DNA of 64,000 nucleotides from CAZEPJ01 sp964514105. GTDB taxonomy: Bacteria; Desulfobacterota; Desulfocorpusculales; Desulfocorpusculum. Numbering within the stretch: the stretch's first letter is position 1; every line of letters begins with the position of its first letter. A model generated the notes under the pieces. That model saw only the letters and a list, made by a program, of their open reading frames with translations. It searched no databases and was not told the DNA's origin. The DNA is taken from positions 9,970 through 73,969 of the forward strand of contig CAZEPJ010000014.1 of assembly GCA_964514105.1 (NCBI GenBank), given 5' to 3'. Made by a program: the position numbers and the translations under genes. Positions 1 through 7,754 of this stretch are shown in pieces.

Positions 1-873
1 CCACCGGCACCGCGCCATGAAGCGAGCGACTGACCGCATGGGAAAAGGAAAGGGCATGCCCACTTTGAGCAGCGGCACGTCCCCGACCCGGCGCTCCAGG
101 AGGATCTCGCGCACCACTTGGAACGGCACCCCGCCTGCGATGATGCCCAGCTTCGCCTCCCGCCCGTCCGCCTCGAAGAACCGGTGCGTATGCCGCTCGG
201 AGACGGCGGCCATGCGGTCCAGCTTGGCGTTGAGCTTGCGGTGCAGGACATGGCGAAAGCGGGGGGTGGCTGCCCAGCGCGTCACGTCCCGCACGAAGCG
301 GGCCGGGGGAGGTTCAGACAGGCGCACCGGCGCCACGGGCAGGTCCTGGCGGGCATGGCTCAGGCGCGTCACCGACCGCAGCATGACGGGGAGTTGGAAG
401 CGCTCCGACAGAACCAGGGCCCCCCTGGCCATGGATCGGGCCTCGGCCGGCGTGGAGGGGTCCAGGACGGGGATCTTGGCCACCCGCGCCAGGAGGCGGG
501 AGTCCTGCTCGGTCTGGGAGGAATGGGGCCCGGGGTCGTCGCAGGAGACCACGACCAGGCCCCCCAGCACCCCCACGTACGCCGCACTCATGAGGGAATC
601 GCAGGCCACGTTGAGGCCCACCTGCTTCATGCAGCATGCCGCCCGTTTGCCCACCATGGCCGCGGCAAAGGCCTGGTCCAGGGCCACCTTCTCGTTGACC
701 GACCATTCGGCATATACCCCCAGCTCCCATCTGCGGGAAAAGGCGAGCACGGCCGGAAGGATCTCGGAGCTGGGGGTCCCGGGGTACGAGGCCACCACCC
801 GGCAGCCGCCCTCCACGAGCCCCAGGGCGATGGCCTCGTTGCCCATGAGGACTTCTCTACGCCTCGGTGGCAT
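1..873 (-). CDS. iorA: Indolepyruvate:ferredoxin oxidoreductase alpha subunit, N-terminal part (runs off the window)
   Basis: This frame is open for 291 codons to the window edge with no stop, so only the N-terminal half of a protein usually near 600 residues is present. It reads as the thiamine-diphosphate (pyrimidine-binding) domain of the 2-oxoacid:ferredoxin oxidoreductase family, with YPGTPSSEI near residue 30 and EWSVNEKVALDQA near residue 55. The enzyme oxidatively decarboxylates aryl pyruvates from aromatic amino acids to aryl acetyl-CoA and reduces ferredoxin in the cytoplasm. The ferredoxin domain expected at the C-terminus lies outside. The ATG at 873 follows a GGGGAGG ribosome site and overlaps the end of the upstream small gene by 17 nt, which suggests translational coupling. 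iorB is expected beyond the left edge. Confidence 0.9.
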   Translation of the reverse strand, partial: MPPRRREVLMGNEAIALGLVEGGCRVVASYPGTPSSEILPAVLAFSRRWELGVYAEWSVNEKVALDQAFAAAMVGKRAACCMKQVGLNVACDSLMSAAYVGVLGGLVVVSCDDPGPHSSQTEQDSRLLARVAKIPVLDPSTPAEARSMARGALVLSERFQLPVMLRSVTRLSHARQDLPVAPVRLSEPPPARFVRDVTRWAATPRFRHVLHRKLNAKLDRMAAVSERHTHRFFEADGREAKLGIIAGGVPFQVVREILLERRVGDVPLLKVGMPFPFPMRSVARFMARCRW

Positions 874-1141
874 GCTCGCCTCCCCCTTGGGCCTCTCGAA
901 TGAGATCCACGAGAGCGACCGCCTTGGGCGGCGGCGGGGTCTCGAAGCAATCCGCCCATTGCTCAGGGGGGATGAGCCTGGCGATCACGGCGCGCAGACG
1001 CGGGATCACCTCTTCCCAGCACTGGAACAGGCGGCCGCAGGGCCTTCCCTCGGGCATCTGGTAGCAGTACGCGATGGGGACGGGATGGCCCAGTCTGGGA
1101 CATCTCATCTCGGGCACGCGGTGGGTGGGGGCACTCTCCAT
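857..1141 (-). CDS. Small cysteine-rich conserved protein upstream of iorA
   Basis: A 94-residue soluble protein with no signal peptide. Visible features are a CPRLGHPV segment near residue 14, YC at about 26, PC at about 35, CW at about 42 and a further Cys near 65. The order Cys, Cys, Cys, Cys-Trp over the first 45 residues looks like a metal or Fe-S binding knuckle, but that is inference. Its stop codon lies inside the first codons of iorA, so the two are co-transcribed and probably translationally coupled. An AGGAGG lies 11 nt upstream of the ATG. The function is unknown; a role in assembly or regulation of the IorAB iron-sulfur enzyme is the simplest guess from context. Confidence 0.7.
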   Translation of the reverse strand: MESAPTHRVPEMRCPRLGHPVPIAYCYQMPEGRPCGRLFQCWEEVIPRLRAVIARLIPPEQWADCFETPPPPKAVALVDLIREAQGGGEHATEA

Positions 1142-1171
1142 GGCTGATGCCACCTCCTGGCTTCCAGGCAA

Positions 1172-1219
1172 CAAGGGCCGGGAGGCACAGACAACGCATC
1201 CGCTGCCTTCCGGCCCTTG
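1172..1219 (-). terminator. Strong inverted repeat downstream of trpB2
   Basis: Two 16-nt arms (1172-1187 and 1204-1219) are complementary apart from one G:T pair, with a 16-nt loop. The repeat sits between the trpB2 stop and the start of the iorA leader gene, so it would end trpB2 transcription. No long T-run follows on the minus strand, so it may instead be an mRNA-stabilising or Rho-assisted structure. Confidence 0.5.
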
Positions 1220-1272
1220 GCATCATGTGGCGGGTTGTGACATCCCTTCCCGCCCTGGGCTATGAACGTAAA

Positions 1273-2643
1273 CTACATCTTGGGCTTTGGCAAGGCCGAT
1301 ATGTCCTTGAGGGCCCGCTCGATCTCGGCTTCGGGCAGGTCGTGGTCGGCCAGCCTGCCGTCCAGGAACGCCGAGTACGCCCCCATGTCCACGAGGCCGT
1401 GGCCGCTCCAGTTGAACAGGATGACCTTCTCCTTGCCCTCTTCCTTGGCCTTGTGGGCCTCGCGGATCACCACTGCGATGGCGTGGTCCGTCTCCGGGGC
1501 GCTGATGAACCCCTCCGTCCGGGCGAAGGTGATCCCGGCCTGGAAGGTCTCCATCTGGGGGACCGCCACGGGGGTCACGAGCCCGTCCATGACCAGCTGG
1601 CTCACGATGGGGGCCATGCCGTGGTATCGGAGCCCTCCCGCGTGGATGGGCTCGGGCACGAAGGTGTGCCCCAGGGTGTGCATGGGGAGCAGGGGGGTCA
1701 TGCCCACGGTATCGCCGAAGTCATAGGCGAAGGGTCCCTTGGTCATGGTGGGGCAGGAGGCCGGCTCCACCGCGTAGACCGTGACCTGCTTGCCGCCGAT
1801 CTTGTCGGCCACGTAAGGCAGGGCCAGGCCGGCGAAGTTGCTCCCGCCGCCGGCGCACCCGATGACCACGTCGGGGTACGCCCCCAGCTGGGCCATCTGC
1901 TTCTTGGCCTCCAGCCCGATGATGGTCTGGTGCATGAGCACGTGGTTGAGGACGCTTCCCAGGGAATACTTGGAATTCTCCCCCTTGACGGCGGCCTCCA
2001 CGGCCTCGCTGATGGCGATGCCCAGGCTCCCCGGCGAGTCCGGGTTCTGGGCGAGGATCTTGCGACCCGCCTCGGTCTCGTTGCTGGGGCTGGGCGTGCA
2101 ATTGGCCCCCCAGGTCTGCATCATGACCCGGCGGTACGGCTTCTGCTCGTACGAGATGCGCACCATGAACACCTTGCACTCGAGCCCGAACAGGTTGCAG
2201 GCGAAGCTCAGCGCGCTCCCCCACTGGCCGGCGCCCGTCTCCGTGCACAGCCGCTTGATCCCCGAGACCTTGTTGTAGTACGCCTGAGGCACGGCGGTGT
2301 TGGGCTTGTGGCTGCCGGGCGGACTGACCCCCTCGTTCTTGAAGTAGATCTTGGCCGGGGTCTGAAGGAATCTCTCCAGACTCGTGGCCCGCACCAGGGG
2401 CGTGGGACGCCACAGGAGGTACTTCTCTAGGACGGCCTCGGGGATGTCGATCCACCGCTCGGGGCTCATCTCCTGCTCCAGGAGGGGCATGGGGAAGATG
2501 GGCGTCATGTCGTCGGGGCCCACGGGCTGGCCCGTCCCCGGGTGCAGCGGTGGCTGCATGCCGCGGGGAAGGTCGGGCAGGATGTTGTACCACTGTCTGG
2601 GGATCTCGTCTTCCTTGAGCAGGATCTTCTTGGCGCCGTCCAT
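1273..2643 (-). CDS. trpB2: Tryptophan synthase beta chain, TrpB2 type
   Basis: A 456-residue pyridoxal-phosphate enzyme that joins indole and serine to form tryptophan in the cytoplasm. The long N-terminus (P-L-HPGTGQPVGPDDM), the PLP lysine in GSHKPNTA and the phosphate-binding CAGGGSNF are typical of the TrpB2 (COG1350) branch, which is around 450 residues rather than the 400 of TrpB1. No trpA is adjacent, which is usual for TrpB2 and suggests salvage of free indole. The neighbouring indolepyruvate oxidoreductase fits aromatic amino acid metabolism. The start at 2643 was chosen because AAAGGAGGG precedes it and because the upstream 50 codons are the attenuator. The upstream leader predicts regulation by tryptophan. 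Confidence 0.93.
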   Translation of the reverse strand: MDGAKKILLKEDEIPRQWYNILPDLPRGMQPPLHPGTGQPVGPDDMTPIFPMPLLEQEMSPERWIDIPEAVLEKYLLWRPTPLVRATSLERFLQTPAKIYFKNEGVSPPGSHKPNTAVPQAYYNKVSGIKRLCTETGAGQWGSALSFACNLFGLECKVFMVRISYEQKPYRRVMMQTWGANCTPSPSNETEAGRKILAQNPDSPGSLGIAISEAVEAAVKGENSKYSLGSVLNHVLMHQTIIGLEAKKQMAQLGAYPDVVIGCAGGGSNFAGLALPYVADKIGGKQVTVYAVEPASCPTMTKGPFAYDFGDTVGMTPLLPMHTLGHTFVPEPIHAGGLRYHGMAPIVSQLVMDGLVTPVAVPQMETFQAGITFARTEGFISAPETDHAIAVVIREAHKAKEEGKEKVILFNWSGHGLVDMGAYSAFLDGRLADHDLPEAEIERALKDISALPKPKM

Positions 2644-2671
2644 CGGTTCCACCCTCCTTTGGCTTGAGTTG

Positions 2672-2705
2672 AAAAAAAAAGACCGCGAGCTTGTTTCTCG
2701 CGGTC
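2672..2705 (-). terminator. Attenuator terminator in the trpB2 leader
   Basis: A perfect 9-bp stem (GACCGCGAG, loop of 7, CTCGCGGTC) is followed on the minus strand by nine T residues, 29 nt before the trpB2 start. This is a textbook intrinsic terminator placed between the Trp-rich leader ORF and the structural gene. A second hairpin just upstream (GGCGAGC...GCTCGCC, about 2717-2739) contains CTCGC, which could pair with GCGAG of the terminator's 5' arm. That gives the mutually exclusive structures that transcription attenuation needs. Confidence 0.85.
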
Positions 2706-2756
2706 TCAAGGGCCAGGCGAGCCCTGGGAGGCTCGCCATGCAACCGAGTCAGCAAA

Positions 2757-2855
2757 TCAGCGGACCCTCGGTGTGCGCGCCTCACCCGCATGGGGGCCGC
2801 GCCACCACCAAAGGGCAGTCGCGAGGAGCTTCAGCTTCAGATCCATCATCAGCAT
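2757..2855 (-). CDS. trpL: Trp leader peptide (attenuator control peptide)
   Basis: A short ORF of up to 32 codons starting at ATG 2855 (alternative in-frame ATGs at 2849 and 2846) and ending at TGA 2757-2759. It contains three consecutive TGG codons (2802-2810) encoding WWW. Ribosome stalling there under tryptophan shortage would leave the following RNA free to form an antiterminator and allow trpB2 expression. The ORF is followed by two hairpins, the second an intrinsic terminator. No clear Shine-Dalgarno is seen, and the predicted promoter places the transcript start only a few nt before the first ATG, so leaderless initiation is possible. The peptide itself is unlikely to have another function. 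Confidence 0.75.
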   Translation of the reverse strand: MLMMDLKLKLLATALWWWRGPHAGEARTPRVR

Positions 2856-2862
2856 AAATGAC

Positions 2863-2892
2863 CCAATACCACAGGCGACATGAGGCTGTCAA
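2863..2892 (-). promoter_or_regulatory. Putative sigma70 promoter of trpL-trpB2
   Basis: A perfect TTGACA (-35) lies at 2887-2892 on the minus strand, with an 18-bp spacer to a weak TATTGG (-10) at 2863-2868. Transcription would start close to the leader peptide ATG. Confidence 0.45.
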
Positions 2893-2909
2893 CAGACAAG
2901 AACGCCGGG

Positions 2910-2951
2910 CGGCAGCCCGATCCGCCTTCGCTTCCCACCGTCGCGATCACC
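2910..2951. repeat. Dispersed intergenic repeat, copy A
   Basis: A 42-bp block matches 30771-30812 at 37 of 42 positions and continues with weaker similarity for about 45 bp more. Both copies are intergenic, this one upstream of the trpB2 leader. The function is unknown. Confidence 0.6.
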
Positions 2952-3052
2952 TCTCGGCCCCTCGCACGCGAAAGATGCCCTCCCTTTGGCGGCGAGCGGG
3001 ACCACGTGCGCGCCGGCTGTGGGCACCCCGCCGCGCTGGCGCACGGGCCCGG

Positions 3053-4087
3053 TCAATGGCCGTCAGGCGCCCCATTGATCCGGTCGATGACCTGCCGGAG
3101 CCGCCCCGTGCGACGGCGATCCAAGGCGAAGACGAGCCGGTGCAGCGAACCCAGCTCCGGATCCTCCTCCTCCCCGGCAATGGGACCCGGGACGAAGACG
3201 AACCGGCCCGATTCCAGGATGTCCCCGAACTCCGAGTTCAACCGTCGGACAAACTCCGGGCAGATGGGGCGCGAGAGGCGCATCACCGTGCCCCCCTTGG
3301 TCTGACGCAGGGAATGGTACACGCGGTAAAAGCCGCAGATCTCTTCGCAGGCCCGATCCACGTCGTCGGTGGCCAGGTAGAGATTGAGGTCTTCCTGGGA
3401 GATCATCCGCCGGCGGTGCAGTTGGGTTCGCACGAAACGGTCCCACGCCTTCCAGTAGCTCCCCCCGGGCCGATCCAAAAGGACGATGGGCATGGGGGCG
3501 TTCTTTCCCGTCTGCAGGAGGGTGAGGGCCTCGAAGACCTCGTCCATGGTGCCGAATCCCCCGGGGAAGCAGACCAGGGCGTGGGCCTCCTTGACGAACA
3601 CCAGCTTGCGCGCGAAGAAGTAGCGAAAGGTCATCAGCTTGGGATCTCCGTTGATGACCGGGTTGGCCTGCTGTTCGAAAGGGACCCGGATGTTCACCCC
3701 GAAGCTCCGGTCCCGCCCTGCGCCCTCGTGGGCGGCTTCCATGACCCCGCCCCCCGCCCCGGTGATCACCATGAAGCCGCGGGACGCCATTTTCTCGCCG
3801 AAGGCCACCGCCTGGCGGTACTCCGCCGACCCCTCCGTGGAACGGGCCGACCCGAACACGCTCACCTTCCGCATCCGGCGATACGGGGCGAAGATCTTGA
3901 AGGCGTGCCGGAGCTCCTTGATCGCCTTGTTGAGGACCTTGAGGTCTCCCCGATCCGCCTCGTCCCTGAGCAGGTTGAGGCTGGACTGAATCATCTCGGC
4001 CACCAGGTCCCTGTTTTCGCTTCCCTGGAACGGATCCAGGAGCGACTCCACGATGGGATCCGGCCTTGGACGACGGCGCGTCTCCAT
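3053..4087 (-). CDS. LOG-family (lysine decarboxylase-like Rossmann) protein
   Basis: A 344-residue cytoplasmic protein of the TIGR00730/LOG superfamily. It has a Rossmann-fold segment with VFGSAR (about residue 76), GGGVMEA (about 112) and the family signature PGGFGTMDE (about 177). Characterised members hydrolyse the N-glycosidic bond of nucleoside 5'-monophosphates (LOG, PpnN). The protein is longer than simple LOG enzymes, with an N-terminal extension of about 70 residues and a C-terminal domain of about 100, which resembles PpnN-like nucleosidases more than plant LOG. The ATG at 4087 has GGGAGG at 10 nt; an upstream ATG at 4096 is only 1 nt from that site and is less likely. It stands alone on the minus strand, facing away from the RNase gene. 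Confidence 0.75.
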   Translation of the reverse strand: METRRRPRPDPIVESLLDPFQGSENRDLVAEMIQSSLNLLRDEADRGDLKVLNKAIKELRHAFKIFAPYRRMRKVSVFGSARSTEGSAEYRQAVAFGEKMASRGFMVITGAGGGVMEAAHEGAGRDRSFGVNIRVPFEQQANPVINGDPKLMTFRYFFARKLVFVKEAHALVCFPGGFGTMDEVFEALTLLQTGKNAPMPIVLLDRPGGSYWKAWDRFVRTQLHRRRMISQEDLNLYLATDDVDRACEEICGFYRVYHSLRQTKGGTVMRLSRPICPEFVRRLNSEFGDILESGRFVFVPGPIAGEEEDPELGSLHRLVFALDRRRTGRLRQVIDRINGAPDGH

Positions 4088-4338
4088 GGTCTGCATGCCT
4101 CCCGGGCCGGGCGAAAGAGCCCGGGGCCCTCGATCCTCAGGACAATCCTAAGGCCGAGCCGTCCGCAAGTCAAAACCCCCCGGCGGCCTCCGCCGTCACC
4201 GGTCGGATGCGGACGGCGTATCCCCTCCGGACCTGAAACATGGGCGGTGGGCATCACGTTCCATTTGTCATTTGCGGCGAGCTGGGCTATGGTATGGGGC
4301 GTTCTGATCCAGGTCGGCAGGTCAGGGAGAGGGTGGAG

Positions 4339-5859
4339 ATGCCCAAGAAGATGCTCATCAACGCAGCCACCGAGGATGAGATCCGGGTGGCCATCGTGGA
4401 GGACGGCCACCTCCACGAGATCGGCGTGGAGGCCTCGGGCCGGGGGCAGATCAGCGGGAACATCTACAAGGCCGTGGTGGTTCGCCTGGAGCCCAGCCTC
4501 AACGCGGCCTTCGTGGATTACGGCGGGGAGAGGCACGGGTTTCTGCCCGCCGACGACGTCCATCCCAAGCACTACAAGGGGCAGGCCAGGAAGGAGGGCA
4601 ACGGCCCGCTCCCCATCAACAAGGCCTTGGAGAGGAACCAGCATTTGCTGGTCCAGGTCTCGCAGGACCCCCGGGGCCAGAAGGGAGCCCTCCTGACCAC
4701 GTACATCTCATTCCCGGGTCGCTACCTGGTGCTCATGCCGTACAAGGCCAAGAACGGCGTGTCCCGGAAGATCCAGGACGAGGAGGAGCGCGAGCGGCTC
4801 AAGGCGATCCTGGATGAGATCAATCCATCGGACGAGATGGGCTTCATCGCGCGAACGGCCTGCGAGGGCAAGGGAAAGAGCGAGATCCTCAAGGACGTGC
4901 GAACCCTGCGCCGGCTGTGGCAGGACATCGCCCAGAAGTCCAAGAAGGCCACGGCGCCGGCCCTCATCTACCAGGAGAGCAACCTGGCCATACGGACCAT
5001 CCGGGACTACCTCTCCCCCGACGTGGACGAGATCCTCGTGGACAGCCCCGACCTCTATGTGCAGGTCCAGGATTTCTTCAAGGCCACCATGCCCAAACAG
5101 GCCAAGATGGTCAAGCTCCACAAGGAGAAGGGGCCTCTCCTCAACAAGTACCAGATCGAGGAGCAGATCGAGTCCGTTTACGAGCGCAGGGTGCGGCTGA
5201 AGTCCGGCGGGACCATCGTGGTGGATCCCACCGAGGCCCTGGTCTCCATCGACGTGAACACGGGCAAGACGGCCATCCGGGAAGACCCCGAGACCACCGC
5301 CTTCAAGACCAATCTGGAGGCGGCCGAGGAGATCGCGCGCCAGCTTCGCCTGAGGGATCTGGGCGGGCTCATCGTCATCGACTTCATCGATATGGAGAGC
5401 CGCAAGCACCGGTCCGATGTGGAGAAGGCCCTCAAGGACGCATTCAAGAGGGACAAGGCCCGGGTTCGGACGGGGCGCATCTCCCAGTTCGGGCTGCTGG
5501 AGATGTCCCGACAGCGCCTGAAGCCCACCCTGGAGTCCCACGCCTACGACGTCTGCCCGGGCTGCCGCGGAAGCGGAAAGGTCAAATCGGCCGAGGCCCA
5601 GGCCCTTCAAATCTTCCGTCGGATCCAGGGGGCCGCCGTCAAGGGAAACCTGGTCCGGGTGGAGGGGGAGATCCCCCTGGACACGGCGCGCTATCTCCTC
5701 AACGACATGCGGGCCGATCTTGCCGCACTGGAGAAGGACCTGGGCGTCAAGGTCCGGCTGGGCATCCAGCCCACGGCCCTCCCCCAGGACGCCCGCCTCA
5801 AACTGGTGCGCAGCAGGAAGGGTGGTGAGGGGGAGTCCGTGGAAGACGTCTCGCTCTGA
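4339..5859 (+). CDS. rng: Ribonuclease G/E family endoribonuclease
   Basis: A 506-residue single-stranded RNA endonuclease, the length of RNase G, without the long C-terminal scaffold of enterobacterial RNase E. An N-terminal S1 RNA-binding domain (residues about 20-125, FVDYGGERHGFLP) is followed by the DNase I-like catalytic domain. The two magnesium-binding aspartates lie in SIDVNTG and IDFIDME. The zinc-link CPGCRGSG near residue 410 holds the dimer. The enzyme processes rRNA and initiates mRNA decay. The ATG at 4339 was chosen for its GGAGAGGGTGGAG leader and agreement with the family N-terminus. The alpha/beta hydrolase gene begins 12 nt downstream, probably in the same transcript. Confidence 0.93.
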   Translation: MPKKMLINAATEDEIRVAIVEDGHLHEIGVEASGRGQISGNIYKAVVVRLEPSLNAAFVDYGGERHGFLPADDVHPKHYKGQARKEGNGPLPINKALERNQHLLVQVSQDPRGQKGALLTTYISFPGRYLVLMPYKAKNGVSRKIQDEEERERLKAILDEINPSDEMGFIARTACEGKGKSEILKDVRTLRRLWQDIAQKSKKATAPALIYQESNLAIRTIRDYLSPDVDEILVDSPDLYVQVQDFFKATMPKQAKMVKLHKEKGPLLNKYQIEEQIESVYERRVRLKSGGTIVVDPTEALVSIDVNTGKTAIREDPETTAFKTNLEAAEEIARQLRLRDLGGLIVIDFIDMESRKHRSDVEKALKDAFKRDKARVRTGRISQFGLLEMSRQRLKPTLESHAYDVCPGCRGSGKVKSAEAQALQIFRRIQGAAVKGNLVRVEGEIPLDTARYLLNDMRADLAALEKDLGVKVRLGIQPTALPQDARLKLVRSRKGGEGESVEDVSL

Positions 5860-5871
5860 GTGCTCGACCCC

Positions 5872-6687
5872 ATGCCCGTCATCCCCATCCGCATCCCCTT
5901 CCATCGCTGGGAGATCGCCGGCCATCTGCACCGCCCGTCGCCGGCGCCCGAACTCCCCTGCGTGATCCTCTGCCACGGCCTCCTGAGTTCCATGGAAAGC
6001 CCCAAGTTCCGCCTCCTGGCCGAGGCCCTCACCGGCCGGGGCATGGCCGCCCTGAGGTTCGATTTCCTGGGGTGCGGCGCCAGCACGGGCCACCTGCGGG
6101 ACACCACGGTCTCCCGGAGACTGGATGAGCTGCGGGCGGTGTTGGGTTTCCTCCGCCGGGATCTGGGAATCCAAGGCCCCCTGGGGCTTCTGGGAAGCAG
6201 CATGGGGGGGTTCATATCCCTTCTGGCCTTCGCCGGGGGCCGGGACATCGACGCCATCTGCGTGTGGGCCACCCCGTTCGATCCCCAAGGGCTCTCCCGG
6301 CTCCGGGCGCACCCCGATCTGGCCGGCCTGGGGCCAGCGTTCTTCGAGGATCTGGCGACACACCACCTGGCGCGCTTGTCCCCCCGCATCCACCATCTCA
6401 TGGTGCTCCACGGGGAGAAGGACGAGATCGTCCCCCAGGACCACGCCCGGCGGCTGTTCGCGTGCGCCTCAGCGCCCAAGTCGCTTGGCATCTTCCCCGG
6501 GGGGGACCATCGGTTCACCGACCCCGGCCATCGCCGGCAAGCCGCCGACTTGAGCCTGCAATGGCTGGCCCGCTTCCTCTTTCATCCGGGGGGCGGGCGG
6601 GGCTCACGAGCTCTCCTTGAGGAAACGCTGGAGAAACTCCCCGTCGCTGGGCGAGAGGTTGAACTTGACGCATGCCTCCTCGATTAG
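5872..6687 (+). CDS. Alpha/beta hydrolase (serine esterase/peptidase-like)
   Basis: A 271-residue alpha/beta-hydrolase. An oxyanion segment ILCHGLLSS (near residue 35) is followed by the nucleophile elbow GSSMGG, the acid residue in HGEKDEIVP and the catalytic histidine in GGDHRF, so the Ser-Asp-His triad looks complete. The sequence is closest in style to YtmA/BAAT-like 'dienelactone hydrolase or serine aminopeptidase' proteins; the substrate is unknown. No signal peptide is seen, so it is cytoplasmic. It begins 12 nt after the RNase stop; a GTG immediately after that stop (5860) is an alternative start, and neither has a good ribosome site. Its last 28 codons overlap a convergent small gene. 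Confidence 0.8.
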   Translation: MPVIPIRIPFHRWEIAGHLHRPSPAPELPCVILCHGLLSSMESPKFRLLAEALTGRGMAALRFDFLGCGASTGHLRDTTVSRRLDELRAVLGFLRRDLGIQGPLGLLGSSMGGFISLLAFAGGRDIDAICVWATPFDPQGLSRLRAHPDLAGLGPAFFEDLATHHLARLSPRIHHLMVLHGEKDEIVPQDHARRLFACASAPKSLGIFPGGDHRFTDPGHRRQAADLSLQWLARFLFHPGGGRGSRALLEETLEKLPVAGREVELDACLLD

Positions 6688-6783
6688 CTTGAAGCCCGGC
6701 GGGCAGCCCGGCTCCTGCCGCCTCTCGGAGATCCATTTCACGGCCTTGCGGATGGCCTCCCCCTGCGGTTGCAGCTCGCTCAC
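6604..6783 (-). CDS. Small conserved 59-residue protein
   Basis: GTG-initiated ORF of 59 residues with GGGAGAGG 7 nt upstream. The protein is charged, soluble and probably all-helical: it begins SELQPQGEAIRKAVKWI, has LIEEACVKFNLSP in the middle and ends FLQRFLKESS. Compact proteins of this pattern (QGE...AVKWISE...LIEEA..KF.LSP.D..FL..F) recur in Desulfobacterota as far as I recall, with no known function. The gene overlaps the 3' end of the convergent hydrolase gene by 84 nt. The good ribosome site and amphipathic pattern are the reasons for calling it. Confidence 0.65.
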   Translation of the reverse strand: MSELQPQGEAIRKAVKWISERRQEPGCPPGFKLIEEACVKFNLSPSDGEFLQRFLKESS

Positions 6784-6951
6784 GAGTCACCTCTCCCGTC
6801 TGCTTTGACGCCGTGCACAACGCACTTGTGTCCACCATAGCACGAAGACCAGGCGTGGGGAACGGCGCCGGCGGCCTTGCCGCAGACATGCTGGCGCCGT
6901 ATCCTTGCAATGGGGCGAGGAAGACCGGCTTGCGCGGACGGAGGACGCATC

Positions 6952-7638
6952 GTGACCAAGAAAGAGACGTTGCACATGCTGGCCGTCATGGCCCATCCCG
7001 ATGACGCAGAGGTCTGGGCCGGGGGCACCCTGGCCAAGTTCGTCGACCGGGGCCACCGGGCCCATATCGCCGTCATGACCTATGGCCCCCACGATCCCCG
7101 CGGCGTGGAGGCGTTGGCCGGCGCCGCCAGACTGGGGGCCACGGTCGATCTCCTGGGGCTGCGGGACACCGCCGTTCGCGATACGGACGAGGCGGCGGAT
7201 CGACTGATGGCGGTGCTGGAACGGGAAATCCCCCGGATTGTCATCGTCCACAACCCCGACGATTCCCATCCGGACCACGAGGCCAGCTTTCTGGTGGCCC
7301 GTCGGGCGCTCATCCGCTGGTATGCGGGACCGCACCGCCCCCCGGCCATCCCCTCGGTGTACGCAGCGGGTACGTACCGGGGCATGGGCCTGCGGGGGCC
7401 CGTGGAGCTGGACACCTTCGTGGACGTCTCCCAGCAGTGGGACCGGAAGGCCCATGCCCTCCTGGCCCACGCGAGCCAGGGGCCCGAGCGATGGCTCCCC
7501 AGGCAGAAGGTCGCCCTCCAGGCCATGGGCGCAAGGGCGGGCTGCGAGCTGGCCGAGGGGTTTCGCCGCCTGGTGCTGTTCAGCGAGCCCGGCAGCCTTC
7601 CCCACCTGGACCCTGCCCTGCTTTGCGGCGAGGGATGA
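6952..7638 (+). CDS. PIG-L/LmbE family N-deacetylase
   Basis: A 228-residue zinc-dependent deacetylase of the LmbE/PIG-L/BshB family. The metal site AHPDDAE lies at residues about 13-19 and the second motif HPDHEA near 103-108. Members remove N-acetyl groups from GlcNAc conjugates, such as GlcNAc-inositol, GlcNAc-malate (bacillithiol) or sugar side chains; the substrate here cannot be decided. The GTG at 6952 with GGAGG 7 nt upstream gives an N-terminus matching the family. The gene is followed after 116 nt by the duplicated-domain protein on the same strand. Confidence 0.88.
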   Translation: MTKKETLHMLAVMAHPDDAEVWAGGTLAKFVDRGHRAHIAVMTYGPHDPRGVEALAGAARLGATVDLLGLRDTAVRDTDEAADRLMAVLEREIPRIVIVHNPDDSHPDHEASFLVARRALIRWYAGPHRPPAIPSVYAAGTYRGMGLRGPVELDTFVDVSQQWDRKAHALLAHASQGPERWLPRQKVALQAMGARAGCELAEGFRRLVLFSEPGSLPHLDPALLCGEG

Positions 7639-7754
7639 CTCGGCCCGGAAGCGCCCGGGGGTCGGGTGCGACCGCCGCCCGGGCGCGCCTTGAGGGGCGG
7701 CGGCCGTTGTGCTATAAGTGGCGCTGCCATCCAGCCAGCAAAGGGGGCGGGTCC

